Below, piece by piece: positions 55,295 through 63,234 of a stretch of 64,000 bases of DNA. The notes beneath the pieces are model-generated. The model worked only from the letters and a program-made list of their open reading frames with translations, was not told where the DNA came from and ran no database searches. The stretch lies in contig JAGUVW010000013.1 of the NCBI GenBank assembly GCA_020062665.1, forward strand, positions 62,001 to 126,000. Reading direction: 5' to 3'. A program made the position numbers and the translations under genes. How positions within the stretch are numbered: the first letter of the stretch is position 1; each line of letters begins with the position of its first letter. This DNA is from Pseudomonadales bacterium. Its GTDB lineage: Bacteria; Pseudomonadota; Gammaproteobacteria; Pseudomonadales; Ketobacteraceae.

Positions 55295-56152
55295 TCAGTA
55301 TTTCTCGTCCACGAATTTGAAGGGATAGTTGACGGGCTTGTACTTGCCGATCTTGCGCTTGGGCAGCTTCACCTTTTCCATCGGCACGTCTTCGTAAGGG
55401 ATCTGGCTCAGGATGTGATTGAGCACGTTCAGCCGCACCCGCTTCTTGTCCTCGGAACGGGCCACAAACCAGGGCGCCCAGGCGGTGTCGGTGTGGGTGA
55501 ACATGTCGTCGCGGGCCTGGGTGTAATCGTCCCAGCGGTTGTAGGACTTCACATCCATGGGCGACAGTTTCCAGATCTTGCGGCCGTCGTGAATGCGGTC
55601 GCGCAGGCGGCGTTCCTGCTCTTCCGGGCTCACTTCCAGCCAGTATTTCAGCAGGATGATGCCGGATTCCACCATGGCCTTTTCCACCAACGGCGCCTGA
55701 TTGAGAAATTTTTCAACCTGTTCCGGCGCGCAGAAGCCCATCACCCGCTCCACCCCTGCCCGGTTGTACCAGCTGCGATCGAAGATCACGATCTCGCCGG
55801 CGGCGGGCAGGTGATTGAGGTAGCGCTGGACGTACATCTGGGACTTTTCCCGCTCGGTGGGGGCCGGCAGCGCCACCACCCGGAAGATGCGCGGGCTCAC
55901 CCGCTCGGTGAGTGCCTTGATGGTGCCACCCTTGCCGGCACCGTCGCGCCCTTCGAACACGATGCACACCTTCAGGCCCTTGTGCACCACCCAGCGCTGC
56001 AGCTTCACCAGCTCCACATGCAGGCGCTTCAGTTCCTTGTTGTATTCCTTGCTGGACAGGGGCTCCTGCACGCCTGTCTCGGCGGCGGCCTCCAGTTTTT
56101 CCTGCTTTTCCAGTTTGCCCTGCTTGTCCTCGTGCTTATGCTTCTTTCCCAT
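55295..56152 (-). CDS. ppk2: polyphosphate kinase 2 family protein
   Basis: PPK2 (285 residues from MGKKHKHEDKQG) moves phosphate between polyphosphate and nucleotides. Walker A is VFEGRDGAGKGGTIKAL (about residues 66-82) and the Walker B/lid region is IVIFDRSWYNRAGVERVMGF. The basic Lys/Glu-rich leader is common in this family. Class I enzymes (nucleoside diphosphate users) have this architecture, but the class is not certain. The frame runs 67 codons further upstream with no family similarity; the chosen ATG has a GGTGGG ribosome site. It is divergent from argS. Confidence 0.92.
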   Translation of the reverse strand: MGKKHKHEDKQGKLEKQEKLEAAAETGVQEPLSSKEYNKELKRLHVELVKLQRWVVHKGLKVCIVFEGRDGAGKGGTIKALTERVSPRIFRVVALPAPTEREKSQMYVQRYLNHLPAAGEIVIFDRSWYNRAGVERVMGFCAPEQVEKFLNQAPLVEKAMVESGIILLKYWLEVSPEEQERRLRDRIHDGRKIWKLSPMDVKSYNRWDDYTQARDDMFTHTDTAWAPWFVARSEDKKRVRLNVLNHILSQIPYEDVPMEKVKLPKRKIGKYKPVNYPFKFVDEKY

Positions 56153-56361
56153 ATCCCACCTGTATCCCACCTGTGCAGAAACTTCCGCCGGCGAACTGCC
56201 CACGGCACCTAAACTGGTTTCCAAGCATAGGGGCCGAGGGCAAACGCCGGCAATGGGCTGGATCAAGAAAACGCTCTCTGGCCATCCCCTGCCCAAACGG
56301 GGATAATCAACGGCCATTTCGCCCGACCTTGCCAAACCACCAGACAATTGCATCCCACATC

Positions 56362-58146
56362 ATGAAACAGACCCTGGAAAACCTGCTGGACACCACTTTC
56401 GACGCCCTCGTCAGCCAAGGCACCATTCCGGCGGACGCGCCCCGCAAGATCCAGGTGGACCGCACCAAGGACAAGTCCCACGGGGATTTCGCCACCAACC
56501 TGGCCATGACCCTGGCCAAGTCCGCCGGCATGAAGCCCCGCGATCTGGCCGACAAGATCATCGCCGCCCTGCCCGCCAACACGGCCATCACCCAGGTGGA
56601 CATCGCCGGGCCCGGCTTCATCAACTTCTTCATGTCCTCTGACAGCCGCTTTGCCGTGGTGCGTCAGGCGCTGGAGGACGTGACTGCGTTTTCCTCCCCC
56701 AACGTGGGCAACGGCGAGAAGGTGCTGCTGGAATTCGTATCCGCCAACCCCACCGGGCCCATGCACGTGGGTCATGGCCGAGGTGCTGCGTACGGTTCGG
56801 CACTGGCGAATGTATTGAAGGCCACCGGCTACAAGGTGCATCGCGAGTACTACATCAACGACGCCGGCCGGCAGGCGGACGTGCTCGCCGTGTCGGTGTT
56901 CCTGCGCTACCTGGAAGCCTGCGGCCAGAGCGTGAAGATTCCCTCCCGCGCCTATCCCGGCGAATACGTGAAGACCTGTGCCGAAGCACTGAAGGCCAAG
57001 GTGGGCGAGGATTATTTCCGCCTCTATTCCGAGGTGATGGCCGATCTGCCGGAAGATCCGGCGGACCCGCTGGAAAGCGACACCGCCGCCACCCGCGAGG
57101 CCATCAAGGCGAAAAAGGAAGTGCATCTGGATGCGCTGATCGAGCGCGTGCGCTCGCTGCTGGACTCCGACTACCGCAAGCTGCAGGACTTCGCCCTCGA
57201 TGCCCAGATGGACTCCATCCGCGCCACGCTGAAGGCCTTCAACGTGGAATTCGACCAGTGGTTTTCCGAACGTTCGCTGCTGGATTCCGGCGCCATCGGT
57301 CACGCCATGGATCTGCTGAAACAGCGCGGCCATGTGTACGAGAAAGACGGCGCCCTGTGGCTGGCCACTTCGCAGCTGGGCGATGAAAAGGATCGCGTGT
57401 TGATCCGCGACAACGGCATTCACACGTACTTCGCCGCCGACGTGGCCTATCACCTGAACAAGCTGGAGCGCCACTTCGACACGCTGGTGGATGTGTGGGG
57501 TGCGGATCATCACGGTTACATCGCCCGGGTGCGGGCGGCGATCGAGGCACTCACCGGCCAGGGCGATAAATTCCACGTGGCGCTGATCCAGTTCGTCACG
57601 CTGTCGTCCGGCCGCATGGGCAAGCGTTCCGGCAATTTCGTCACGCTGGCGCAGCTGATTGAAGAAGCCGGCAACGATGCAACGCGGTTTTTCTATCTGA
57701 CCCGCTCGCCGGAACAGCACCTGGAATTCGATATCGATCTGGCGCGGTCGCAGTCATCGGAAAATCCGGTGTTCTATCTGCAGTACGCCCACGCCCGCGT
57801 GTGCAGCATGGTGCGGGAACTGGGCGAGCGCGGTTACGTCTATGATCAGGAAGCGGGGCTGGCCGCGCTGGCGGATCTGCCGGAAGCCGCCGCCGAGGAT
57901 CTGGCGAAACGCATCGCGGCCTGGCCGGAAGCGGTGGCCGGTGCCGCCCGCAATCGCGCCCCGCACCAACTCACCCACGTGTTGCGGGAACTGGCGCAGG
58001 AATTTCACGCCTGGTACAACGGCAACAAGGTGCTGGTGGAGGATGCGAATGTCCGCAACGCGCGCCTGGCACTGGCGATTGCGGTGAAGAATGTGATTGC
58101 GAATGGTCTGGCGCTGCTGGGTGTGAGTGCGCCGGAGAAGATGTGA
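56362..58146 (+). CDS. argS: arginyl-tRNA synthetase
   Basis: ArgS (594 residues) charges tRNA-Arg; it is a class I synthetase. The N-terminal Add1 domain (about 1-110) is followed by the catalytic HIGH-type sequence VSANPTGPMHVGHGRG (HVGH, about residues 128-143), the KMSKS counterpart SGRMGKRSG (about 414-422) and the C-terminal DALR anticodon-binding domain ending at PEKM. The frame is open 63 codons upstream; MKQTLENLLD is the family start. It is followed by foldback element B and the SPOR gene. Confidence 0.96.
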   Translation: MKQTLENLLDTTFDALVSQGTIPADAPRKIQVDRTKDKSHGDFATNLAMTLAKSAGMKPRDLADKIIAALPANTAITQVDIAGPGFINFFMSSDSRFAVVRQALEDVTAFSSPNVGNGEKVLLEFVSANPTGPMHVGHGRGAAYGSALANVLKATGYKVHREYYINDAGRQADVLAVSVFLRYLEACGQSVKIPSRAYPGEYVKTCAEALKAKVGEDYFRLYSEVMADLPEDPADPLESDTAATREAIKAKKEVHLDALIERVRSLLDSDYRKLQDFALDAQMDSIRATLKAFNVEFDQWFSERSLLDSGAIGHAMDLLKQRGHVYEKDGALWLATSQLGDEKDRVLIRDNGIHTYFAADVAYHLNKLERHFDTLVDVWGADHHGYIARVRAAIEALTGQGDKFHVALIQFVTLSSGRMGKRSGNFVTLAQLIEEAGNDATRFFYLTRSPEQHLEFDIDLARSQSSENPVFYLQYAHARVCSMVRELGERGYVYDQEAGLAALADLPEAAAEDLAKRIAAWPEAVAGAARNRAPHQLTHVLRELAQEFHAWYNGNKVLVEDANVRNARLALAIAVKNVIANGLALLGVSAPEKM

Positions 58147-58166
58147 GAAAGCAGCACGGATCTGCA

Positions 58167-58278
58167 GGCCGGGGAAGGCGGGAGGCAGTTCGGAAGGCTC
58201 AGCGACAGGGATGTCGCTGCGCAGCCCCCAGGGATGGGTTTACGGCGTCTTCCGAACTGCCTCCCGCCTTCCCCGGCC
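58167..58278 (+). repeat. foldback element B: perfect 30-bp arms, 52-nt conserved core
   Basis: The arms 58167-58196 and 58249-58278 are perfect reverse complements (30 of 30). The core 58197-58248 is 52 nt. The core holds AGCGACA-GGGA-TGTCGCT (58201-58218) and CCCA-GGGA-TGGG (58227-58238), both presenting CAGGGATG. The core is 46/52 identical to that of element A on the opposite strand, while the arms have no resemblance except a GGA near the core. It starts 20 bases after the argS stop and ends 35 bases before the SPOR gene, on the same strand as both. Confidence 0.92.
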
Positions 58279-58313
58279 CCGCTCCAATGACCAGATAAAA
58301 ACAGGAGCCCCGA

Positions 58314-58811
58314 TTGGCCCGCAAAAAAAAATCCCAACCTGTTCCCCCCTGGGTCTGGCTGTTCACCGGCGTGGTGACCGGCCTGTTCCTGGCGTTCCTC
58401 TATCATCTCGCCAGCATCAAGACCACCACACCCCAGCCCCGCGCGGTAGAAGCCAAACCGGCACCCCGCAGCAGCAAACCCTCCACCAAATACGACTTCT
58501 ACACCCTGCTGCCGGACAAGGAAGTGGTGGACGCCACCACCCCGCGCCCCAAAACCACCCCCAAACCCGATGGCAAGCCCGACACCTTCCTGATCCAGAC
58601 CGGCTCCTTCCGCTCTGCCCAGGACGCCGACCGCCGTCGCGCCGAACTGATCCTGCTGGGCCTGGACGTGAAGGTGCAGGCAGTGGAACTGGGCGGTGAA
58701 ATCTGGCATCGGGTCCAGATCGGCCCGCTGGATTCCGACGCCAAGCTGGACGCGGCCAAGACCACCCTGAGTGAAAACAAGGTGGAATACCTTGTCACCC
58801 GCTTGAAATAA
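58314..58811 (+). CDS. FtsN-like SPOR-domain protein
   Basis: 165 residues, TTG start with AGGAG six bases ahead. It has a short basic N-terminus (ARKKKSQPVPP), one membrane helix (WVWLFTGVVTGLFLAFLYHLA, about residues 13-33), a Pro/Lys/Thr-rich periplasmic linker and a C-terminal SPOR domain (about 88-165: FLIQTGSFRSAQDADRRRAELILLGLDVKVQAV). SPOR binds denuded septal glycan. The place between argS and hslV is where pseudomonads have their FtsN-type division protein; the essential-region helices of FtsN are not obvious. Confidence 0.88.
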   Translation: MARKKKSQPVPPWVWLFTGVVTGLFLAFLYHLASIKTTTPQPRAVEAKPAPRSSKPSTKYDFYTLLPDKEVVDATTPRPKTTPKPDGKPDTFLIQTGSFRSAQDADRRRAELILLGLDVKVQAVELGGEIWHRVQIGPLDSDAKLDAAKTTLSENKVEYLVTRLK

Positions 58812-58862
58812 ACCGCCCCGCCCCCATAACCCTCCACTGCTCTGTCCAATCAAGGAGTTCCC

Positions 58863-59408
58863 GTGGAACAGTATCGAGGCACCACCATCCTCTCCGCCCG
58901 TCGCAATGGCAAGGTCGTGATCGGCGGCGACGGCCAGGTCAGCCTGGGCAACACCATCATGAAAGGCAATGCCCGCAAGGTGCGCCGCCTCTACAACAAC
59001 CAGGTGATCGCCGGATTCGCCGGTGGCACCGCCGATGCCTTCACCCTGTTCGAACGGTTCGAGGCCAAGCTGGAAAAACACCAGGGCAACCTGACCCGCG
59101 CCGCCGTGGAGCTGGCGAAAGACTGGCGCACCGATCGCATCCTGCGTCGCCTCGAAGCCCTGCTGGCGGTGGCCGACAAGGAAGCATCACTCATCATCAC
59201 CGGCAACGGCGACGTGATCCAGCCGGAAAACGATCTGATCGCCATCGGCTCCGGCGGCCCCTTCGCCCAGTCCGCCGCCCGCGCGCTGCTGGAAAACACC
59301 GAATTGAGTGCTCGCGAGATCGTCGAGAAAGGCCTGCGCATCGCCGCCGACATCTGCATCTACACCAATCACAACCTCACCATCGAAGAACTGGATTGCG
59401 CCCGCTGA
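58863..59408 (+). CDS. hslV: ATP-dependent protease peptidase subunit HslV
   Basis: HslV (181 residues, GTG start with AAGGAG) is the proteasome-like peptidase of the HslUV (ClpQY) complex. The N-terminal threonine nucleophile lies in [25 protein letters not shown]. Here it is preceded by MEQYRG, a six-residue propeptide that must be removed, as in several related bacteria. The core includes [16 protein letters not shown] and [14 protein letters not shown]. It is followed after 16 bases by hslU. Confidence 0.96.
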   Translation: MEQYRGTTILSARRNGKVVIGGDGQVSLGNTIMKGNARKVRRLYNNQVIAGFAGGTADAFTLFERFEAKLEKHQGNLTRAAVELAKDWRTDRILRRLEALLAVADKEASLIITGNGDVIQPENDLIAIGSGGPFAQSAARALLENTELSAREIVEKGLRIAADICIYTNHNLTIEELDCAR

Positions 59409-59424
59409 GCGCCGAGAATTTCCC

Positions 59425-60768
59425 ATGTCCGACATGACACCCCGTGAAATCGTTTCCGAACTCAACAAGCACATCATCGGCCAGGACAACGCCAAGCGCG
59501 CCGTGGCCGTGGCGCTGCGCAACCGCTGGCGCCGCATGCAACTGCCGGAAGACCTGCGCAACGAAGTCTCGCCCAAAAACATCCTGATGATCGGCCCCAC
59601 CGGCGTGGGCAAAACCGAAATCGCGCGCCGCCTGGCCAAACTGGCGAAAGCGCCGTTCATCAAGGTGGAAGCCACCAAGTTCACCGAAGTGGGCTACGTG
59701 GGCCGCGACGTGGAATCCATCATCCGCGACCTCGCCGACATGGCGGTGAAAATGCTGCGCGTCGAGCAGATGGAAAAGCTGCGCCACAAGGCCGAAGACG
59801 CCGCCGAAGATCGCATCCTCGACGCCCTGATTCCCCCCGCCCGTGATCAGTGGGGCAACAATGTCGAGAAGGAAGACGAATCCACCACCCGCCAGCTGTT
59901 CCGCAAACGCCTGCGCCAGGGCGAGCTGGACGACCGCGAAATTGATATCGAAGTGGCGCAAACCAGCGTCGGCGTGGAAATCATGGCACCGCCGGGCATG
60001 GAGGAAATGACCAGCCAGCTGCAGAGCATGTTCTCGAACCTCAACAGCGGCCGCAAAAAGAAAAAGCGCCTGAAAGTGAAGGAAGCGCTCAAGCAGATCC
60101 GCGACGAGGAAGCCGCCAAGCTGGTGAATGAGGAAGACATCAAGGCCAAAGCCATCGAAGCAGTGGAGCAGAACGGCATCGTGTTCCTCGATGAAATCGA
60201 CAAGGTGTGCAAGCGCGGCGAAACCACCGGCAGCGATGTGTCCCGCGAAGGCGTGCAGCGGGATTTGCTGCCGCTGATCGAAGGCTGCACCGTCACCACC
60301 AAATACGGCATGGTGAAGACCGACCACATCCTGTTTATCGCCTCCGGCGCATTTCATCTGGCGAAACCGTCCGATCTGGTGCCGGAACTGCAGGGCCGCC
60401 TGCCCATCCGGGTGGAACTGGACGCGCTGTCCGCCGATGATTTCGAACGCATCCTGACCGAGCCGGACGCCTCGCTCACCGATCAGTATGTGGCGCTGAT
60501 CAAGACCGAAGGCCTCGACGTGCAATTCGAACCCGCCGCCATTCGCCGCCTGGCGGAAGTGGCCTGGCAGGTGAACGAGCGCACCGAAAACATTGGCGCC
60601 CGCCGTTTGCATACGGTGATGGAACGGCTGCTGGAGGAAATCAGTTTTGATGCCGCCGATCTTGCCACCCGTCACGCCGGCTCACCGTTCCTCATCACAC
60701 CCGCTTACGTGGATTCACGCCTGAAGGATCTGGCCGGCGACGAAGACCTCAGTCGCTACATTCTGTAG
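59425..60768 (+). CDS. hslU: HslUV protease ATPase subunit HslU
   Basis: HslU (447 residues from [14 protein letters not shown]) is the AAA+ unfoldase that feeds HslV. Walker [16 protein letters not shown] is at about residues 56-70. The variable I domain with long helices runs about 110-245, and Walker B is in [12 protein letters not shown] (about 251-262). The C-terminal tail ending DLSRYIL inserts between HslV subunits. The open frame extends upstream inside hslV, but this ATG matches the family. Foldback element C follows 38 bases after the stop. Confidence 0.97.
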   Translation: MSDMTPREIVSELNKHIIGQDNAKRAVAVALRNRWRRMQLPEDLRNEVSPKNILMIGPTGVGKTEIARRLAKLAKAPFIKVEATKFTEVGYVGRDVESIIRDLADMAVKMLRVEQMEKLRHKAEDAAEDRILDALIPPARDQWGNNVEKEDESTTRQLFRKRLRQGELDDREIDIEVAQTSVGVEIMAPPGMEEMTSQLQSMFSNLNSGRKKKKRLKVKEALKQIRDEEAAKLVNEEDIKAKAIEAVEQNGIVFLDEIDKVCKRGETTGSDVSREGVQRDLLPLIEGCTVTTKYGMVKTDHILFIASGAFHLAKPSDLVPELQGRLPIRVELDALSADDFERILTEPDASLTDQYVALIKTEGLDVQFEPAAIRRLAEVAWQVNERTENIGARRLHTVMERLLEEISFDAADLATRHAGSPFLITPAYVDSRLKDLAGDEDLSRYIL

Positions 60769-61069
60769 AACCCTGCCGACGCAAGAACACGGAAGCCCGA
60801 CGAGAAGCCGCTGGTGGGATGATGAGACTGGAACGTTTGCGGCCATGGATGGCCGCGAACGAGCCTACATGGATGTACTCGTGGCGGTTCCAGACTCATC
60901 ATCCCGCCAGCGGCGCCCACTTACCATCTTCACCCTCTCTCCAAAACATGAACCGGTCAGAAAACTCTGCCGCGCGGTCGCTGCGGCGATATAAAACCGT
61001 CATCTCTTTCGCATAGAATGCCGCCGCTTTAGCCTTTGTCTTTTTTTCGACTTTTCCCGGTCTCGCCCA
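60769..61069. other. intergenic region after hslU holding foldback element C
   Basis: About 300 bases. The first half holds the foldback element (60807-60914). The second half is more AT-rich and should carry the promoter of the heme-sensor operon; a TAGAAT box at 61012-61017 is the best -10 candidate, with no clear -35. Confidence 0.45.
60807..60914 (+). repeat. foldback element C: 28-bp arms, 52-nt core
   Basis: The arms 60807-60834 and 60887-60914 match as inverted repeats at 26 of 28 positions; one exception would be a U-G pair. The core 60835-60886 is again exactly 52 nt. Its first hairpin GCGGCCA-TGGA-TGGCCGC (60839-60856) has the same offset as in elements A and B. The second, TACA-TGGA-TGTA (60866-60877), is closed further by CGAG/CTCG. 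Both loops present CATGGATG. Core sequence outside the motifs is diverged from A and B. It lies 38 bases after hslU on the same strand. Confidence 0.88.
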
Positions 61070-62002
61070 ATGAAAATCCGTACCCGTTTCAACCTCGCCC
61101 TGCTACTGGTGTTTGTGCCCGGCTTTGTCATCGGCATCTGGATCACCCACGCACTGCTGGTGAACAACGCCAAAACCGATGTGCTGGCCAACGCCGGCCT
61201 GATGATGGAAACCGCCACCTCGGTGCGCAGCTACACGGTGGATCACGTCAGCCCCCGACTGCGCCCGTTGATGCAGGCGGAATTTCTGGCGGAAACCGTG
61301 CCCGCCTTTGCCGCGGTGGAAACCTTTGCGCGCCTGCAGAAAAGCTATCCCGATTACTCCTATCGCGAAGCCACACTGAATCCCACCAACCTGCGCAACC
61401 GCGCCACCGATTGGGAGAACTATCACATCATCCGTCCGTTTCGCGCCGGAACCACATCCGGCGCAACGCTGGAACAGCTGGTGGGCGAGCGCGTGGGCAA
61501 CGACGGCAAGCGCTTTCTGTATATTGCCCGCCCCATTCGCATCACCAATGCCGCCTGCCTGGCCTGCCACAGCACACCGCAGGCCGCGCCACCGGCACTG
61601 ATCAAAACCTATGGCGACCGCCACGGTTTCGGCTGGCAACAGAATGAAGTGGTGGGCGCGCAGATCATCACCGTGCCATTCGAGCTGGCGATCCAGAACG
61701 CGCAACGCGCGGTGTGGGCGGTGAGCGCCGTATTGCTGGGCCTGCTGGCGAGTTTGTTCCTGGTGCTCAACATCATGCTTGACCGGGTGGTGATTGCACC
61801 CATCCGCCGCGTCTCCCAGCAGAGCGAACAGATCAGCCTGGGCAATCTGGACATTCCGGAATTCAGCGAACGGGGCGCCGAGGAAATCGTGCAACTGCAA
61901 TCCGCCTTCAACCGCATGCGCCGCAGCATCCAGAAAGCCATGCGCGTCGTGCAGCCGCTGCCGGCACGCCGCCCGCTGCAAACCGCGAGCGAGGACGCCT
62001 GA
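61070..62002 (+). CDS. membrane c-type-heme sensor (DUF3365/Tll0287-like) with HAMP, no output domain
   Basis: 310 residues. Two membrane helices (about 8-28 and 200-225) flank a periplasmic DUF3365/Tll0287-like domain carrying one c-type heme motif, CLACH, near residue 163 (AACLACHSTPQAAPP). A cytoplasmic HAMP domain (about 226-280, VIAPIRRVSQQSEQISLGNLDIPEF) ends in a short basic tail. There is no kinase, GGDEF or methyl-accepting domain, so the signal must pass to another protein. The next gene starts one base later and is the obvious candidate. Confidence 0.82.
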   Translation: MKIRTRFNLALLLVFVPGFVIGIWITHALLVNNAKTDVLANAGLMMETATSVRSYTVDHVSPRLRPLMQAEFLAETVPAFAAVETFARLQKSYPDYSYREATLNPTNLRNRATDWENYHIIRPFRAGTTSGATLEQLVGERVGNDGKRFLYIARPIRITNAACLACHSTPQAAPPALIKTYGDRHGFGWQQNEVVGAQIITVPFELAIQNAQRAVWAVSAVLLGLLASLFLVLNIMLDRVVIAPIRRVSQQSEQISLGNLDIPEFSERGAEEIVQLQSAFNRMRRSIQKAMRVVQPLPARRPLQTASEDA

Positions 62003-62003
62003 C

Positions 62004-62765
62004 ATGACGCTCGCCACCGCATCCCCCATCGCCGCCTTCGTAACCGGTATCGAATTGCAGGGCAACACGCCGGATCTGCCTGCGCTGGGTGCCGATTTCC
62101 ATCGCGTGCTGCTCAACGATCTGGGCTTTTTCCATCACCTGCAACCGTGCGCCACACCCGCCGGGCGCTTTCTGTTGCTGTGGATTCAACCTGACACGGA
62201 TGACAATGAACGCTACTGGCATTCTCTGCGCACACTGAACGATCGCCTGGATGAACTCGGGGCGGAACGCAACACCGTGATCACCCGCCTGCTGGTGCAC
62301 CACGGCATTGTGTTCACCCGGAAAAACGCGACGCTGGACGAATACGTGGGCTCCGCGATTCGCACCGTGCAGATGGAACTGACGCGCATGCCTGTCACCA
62401 CCGGCCGCGCCGCGACAGCCGCACTGGCGGCGCAGATGACGAAACAGAATGCCCTGGGTGTCGCCGTGTCCGAACCCCGACGCGGCGACAGCGTCTATCC
62501 GCTCTGGGGCCTGCAACTCAAACCCGCCATCACGGTGAAACGGGTACAGCCGGGGCTACCACGGCTGACGCACGTGGACATCGAATACGTGCGGGAACAG
62601 ATGGCGCGGCAGATCGGCCCCTTTGCCAATACACTGGTGCACACCGCCGTGCGGCGAGCGCGCTCACCCCGCGATCTGGTGCTGAGCCTCAGCCTGGAGA
62701 TCGACGATCCCCGCGCCCGCACCCGCTTCGTCCAGACCCTGAATGCCTATTTCGACAAATCCTGA
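62004..62765 (+). CDS. unknown cytoplasmic partner of the heme sensor
   Basis: 253 residues from ATG 62004, one base after the heme-sensor stop. No signal or membrane segment. The N-terminal 140 residues alternate strands and helices and include LVHHGIVFTRKNATLDEYVGSAIRTVQMEL, which recalls the substrate-binding half of class III nucleotide cyclases, though metal-binding aspartates are not evident. The last 65 residues (VDIEYVREQMARQIGPFANTLVHTAVRRARSPRDLVLSLSLEIDDPRARTRFV) resemble the helical DUF8082-type domain found at the ends of bacterial Ser/Thr kinases. Both assignments are tentative. Confidence 0.7.
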   Translation: MTLATASPIAAFVTGIELQGNTPDLPALGADFHRVLLNDLGFFHHLQPCATPAGRFLLLWIQPDTDDNERYWHSLRTLNDRLDELGAERNTVITRLLVHHGIVFTRKNATLDEYVGSAIRTVQMELTRMPVTTGRAATAALAAQMTKQNALGVAVSEPRRGDSVYPLWGLQLKPAITVKRVQPGLPRLTHVDIEYVREQMARQIGPFANTLVHTAVRRARSPRDLVLSLSLEIDDPRARTRFVQTLNAYFDKS

Positions 62766-62834
62766 CACTGGCAATGGCGGCCATTTCGTACCATCATGGC
62801 GCTATTCCTCTCACTGCCACGCTGTCTGCTCACC

Positions 62835-63203
62835 ATGACTCCGACCGAAATCAAACTCCACACCGAATCCCGCGAACTCGAACTCGTCTATGCCGGCGGT
62901 GAATCCCACCGCCTCAGCTACGAACTGCTGCGCGTGCTGTCGCCTTCCGCCGAAGTGCGCGGCCACGGCAAACCTGTCCTGCAGACCGGCAAGAAGTTCG
63001 TCACCATCCGCGACATCGAACCGGTCGGCAACTACGCCATCAAGATCACCTTCGACGACGGCCACGACTCCGGCCTGTATTCGTGGAGCTATCTGCACGA
63101 ACTGTGTAGCAACAAGGACAAACTCTGGAACGACTACCTGCAGCAACTGGAGCAGGCCGGCGGCAAACGGGAACCGTCCATGATCGGCTCCTGGAAGCCC
63201 TGA
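62835..63203 (+). CDS. DUF971 protein, gamma-butyrobetaine hydroxylase-like N-terminal domain
   Basis: 122 residues from MTPTEIKLHTESRELELVYAGGESHRLSYELLRVLSPSAE. This small domain is also fused to gamma-butyrobetaine hydroxylases and occurs in some iron-sulfur proteins; alone its role is unclear. The later ITFDDGHDSGLYSWSYLHELC segment is highly conserved in the family. The frame is open 13 codons upstream; the chosen start matches homologues. A DUF971 gene near hslVU is typical of pseudomonads. Confidence 0.88.
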   Translation: MTPTEIKLHTESRELELVYAGGESHRLSYELLRVLSPSAEVRGHGKPVLQTGKKFVTIRDIEPVGNYAIKITFDDGHDSGLYSWSYLHELCSNKDKLWNDYLQQLEQAGGKREPSMIGSWKP

Positions 63204-63234
63204 CCAACTGCCTTTTCGCCGCAGGAGCGCCGCC

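Noticed and set aside
56263-57720. A 485-codon minus-strand frame opposite argS
   Set aside because: Antisense shadow of argS; composition typical of a reversed GC-rich frame.
58167-58278. Element B as an ordinary terminator of argS
   Set aside because: A 30-bp stem with a 52-nt structured loop and no T-run is not an intrinsic terminator, and the core is shared with two other loci.
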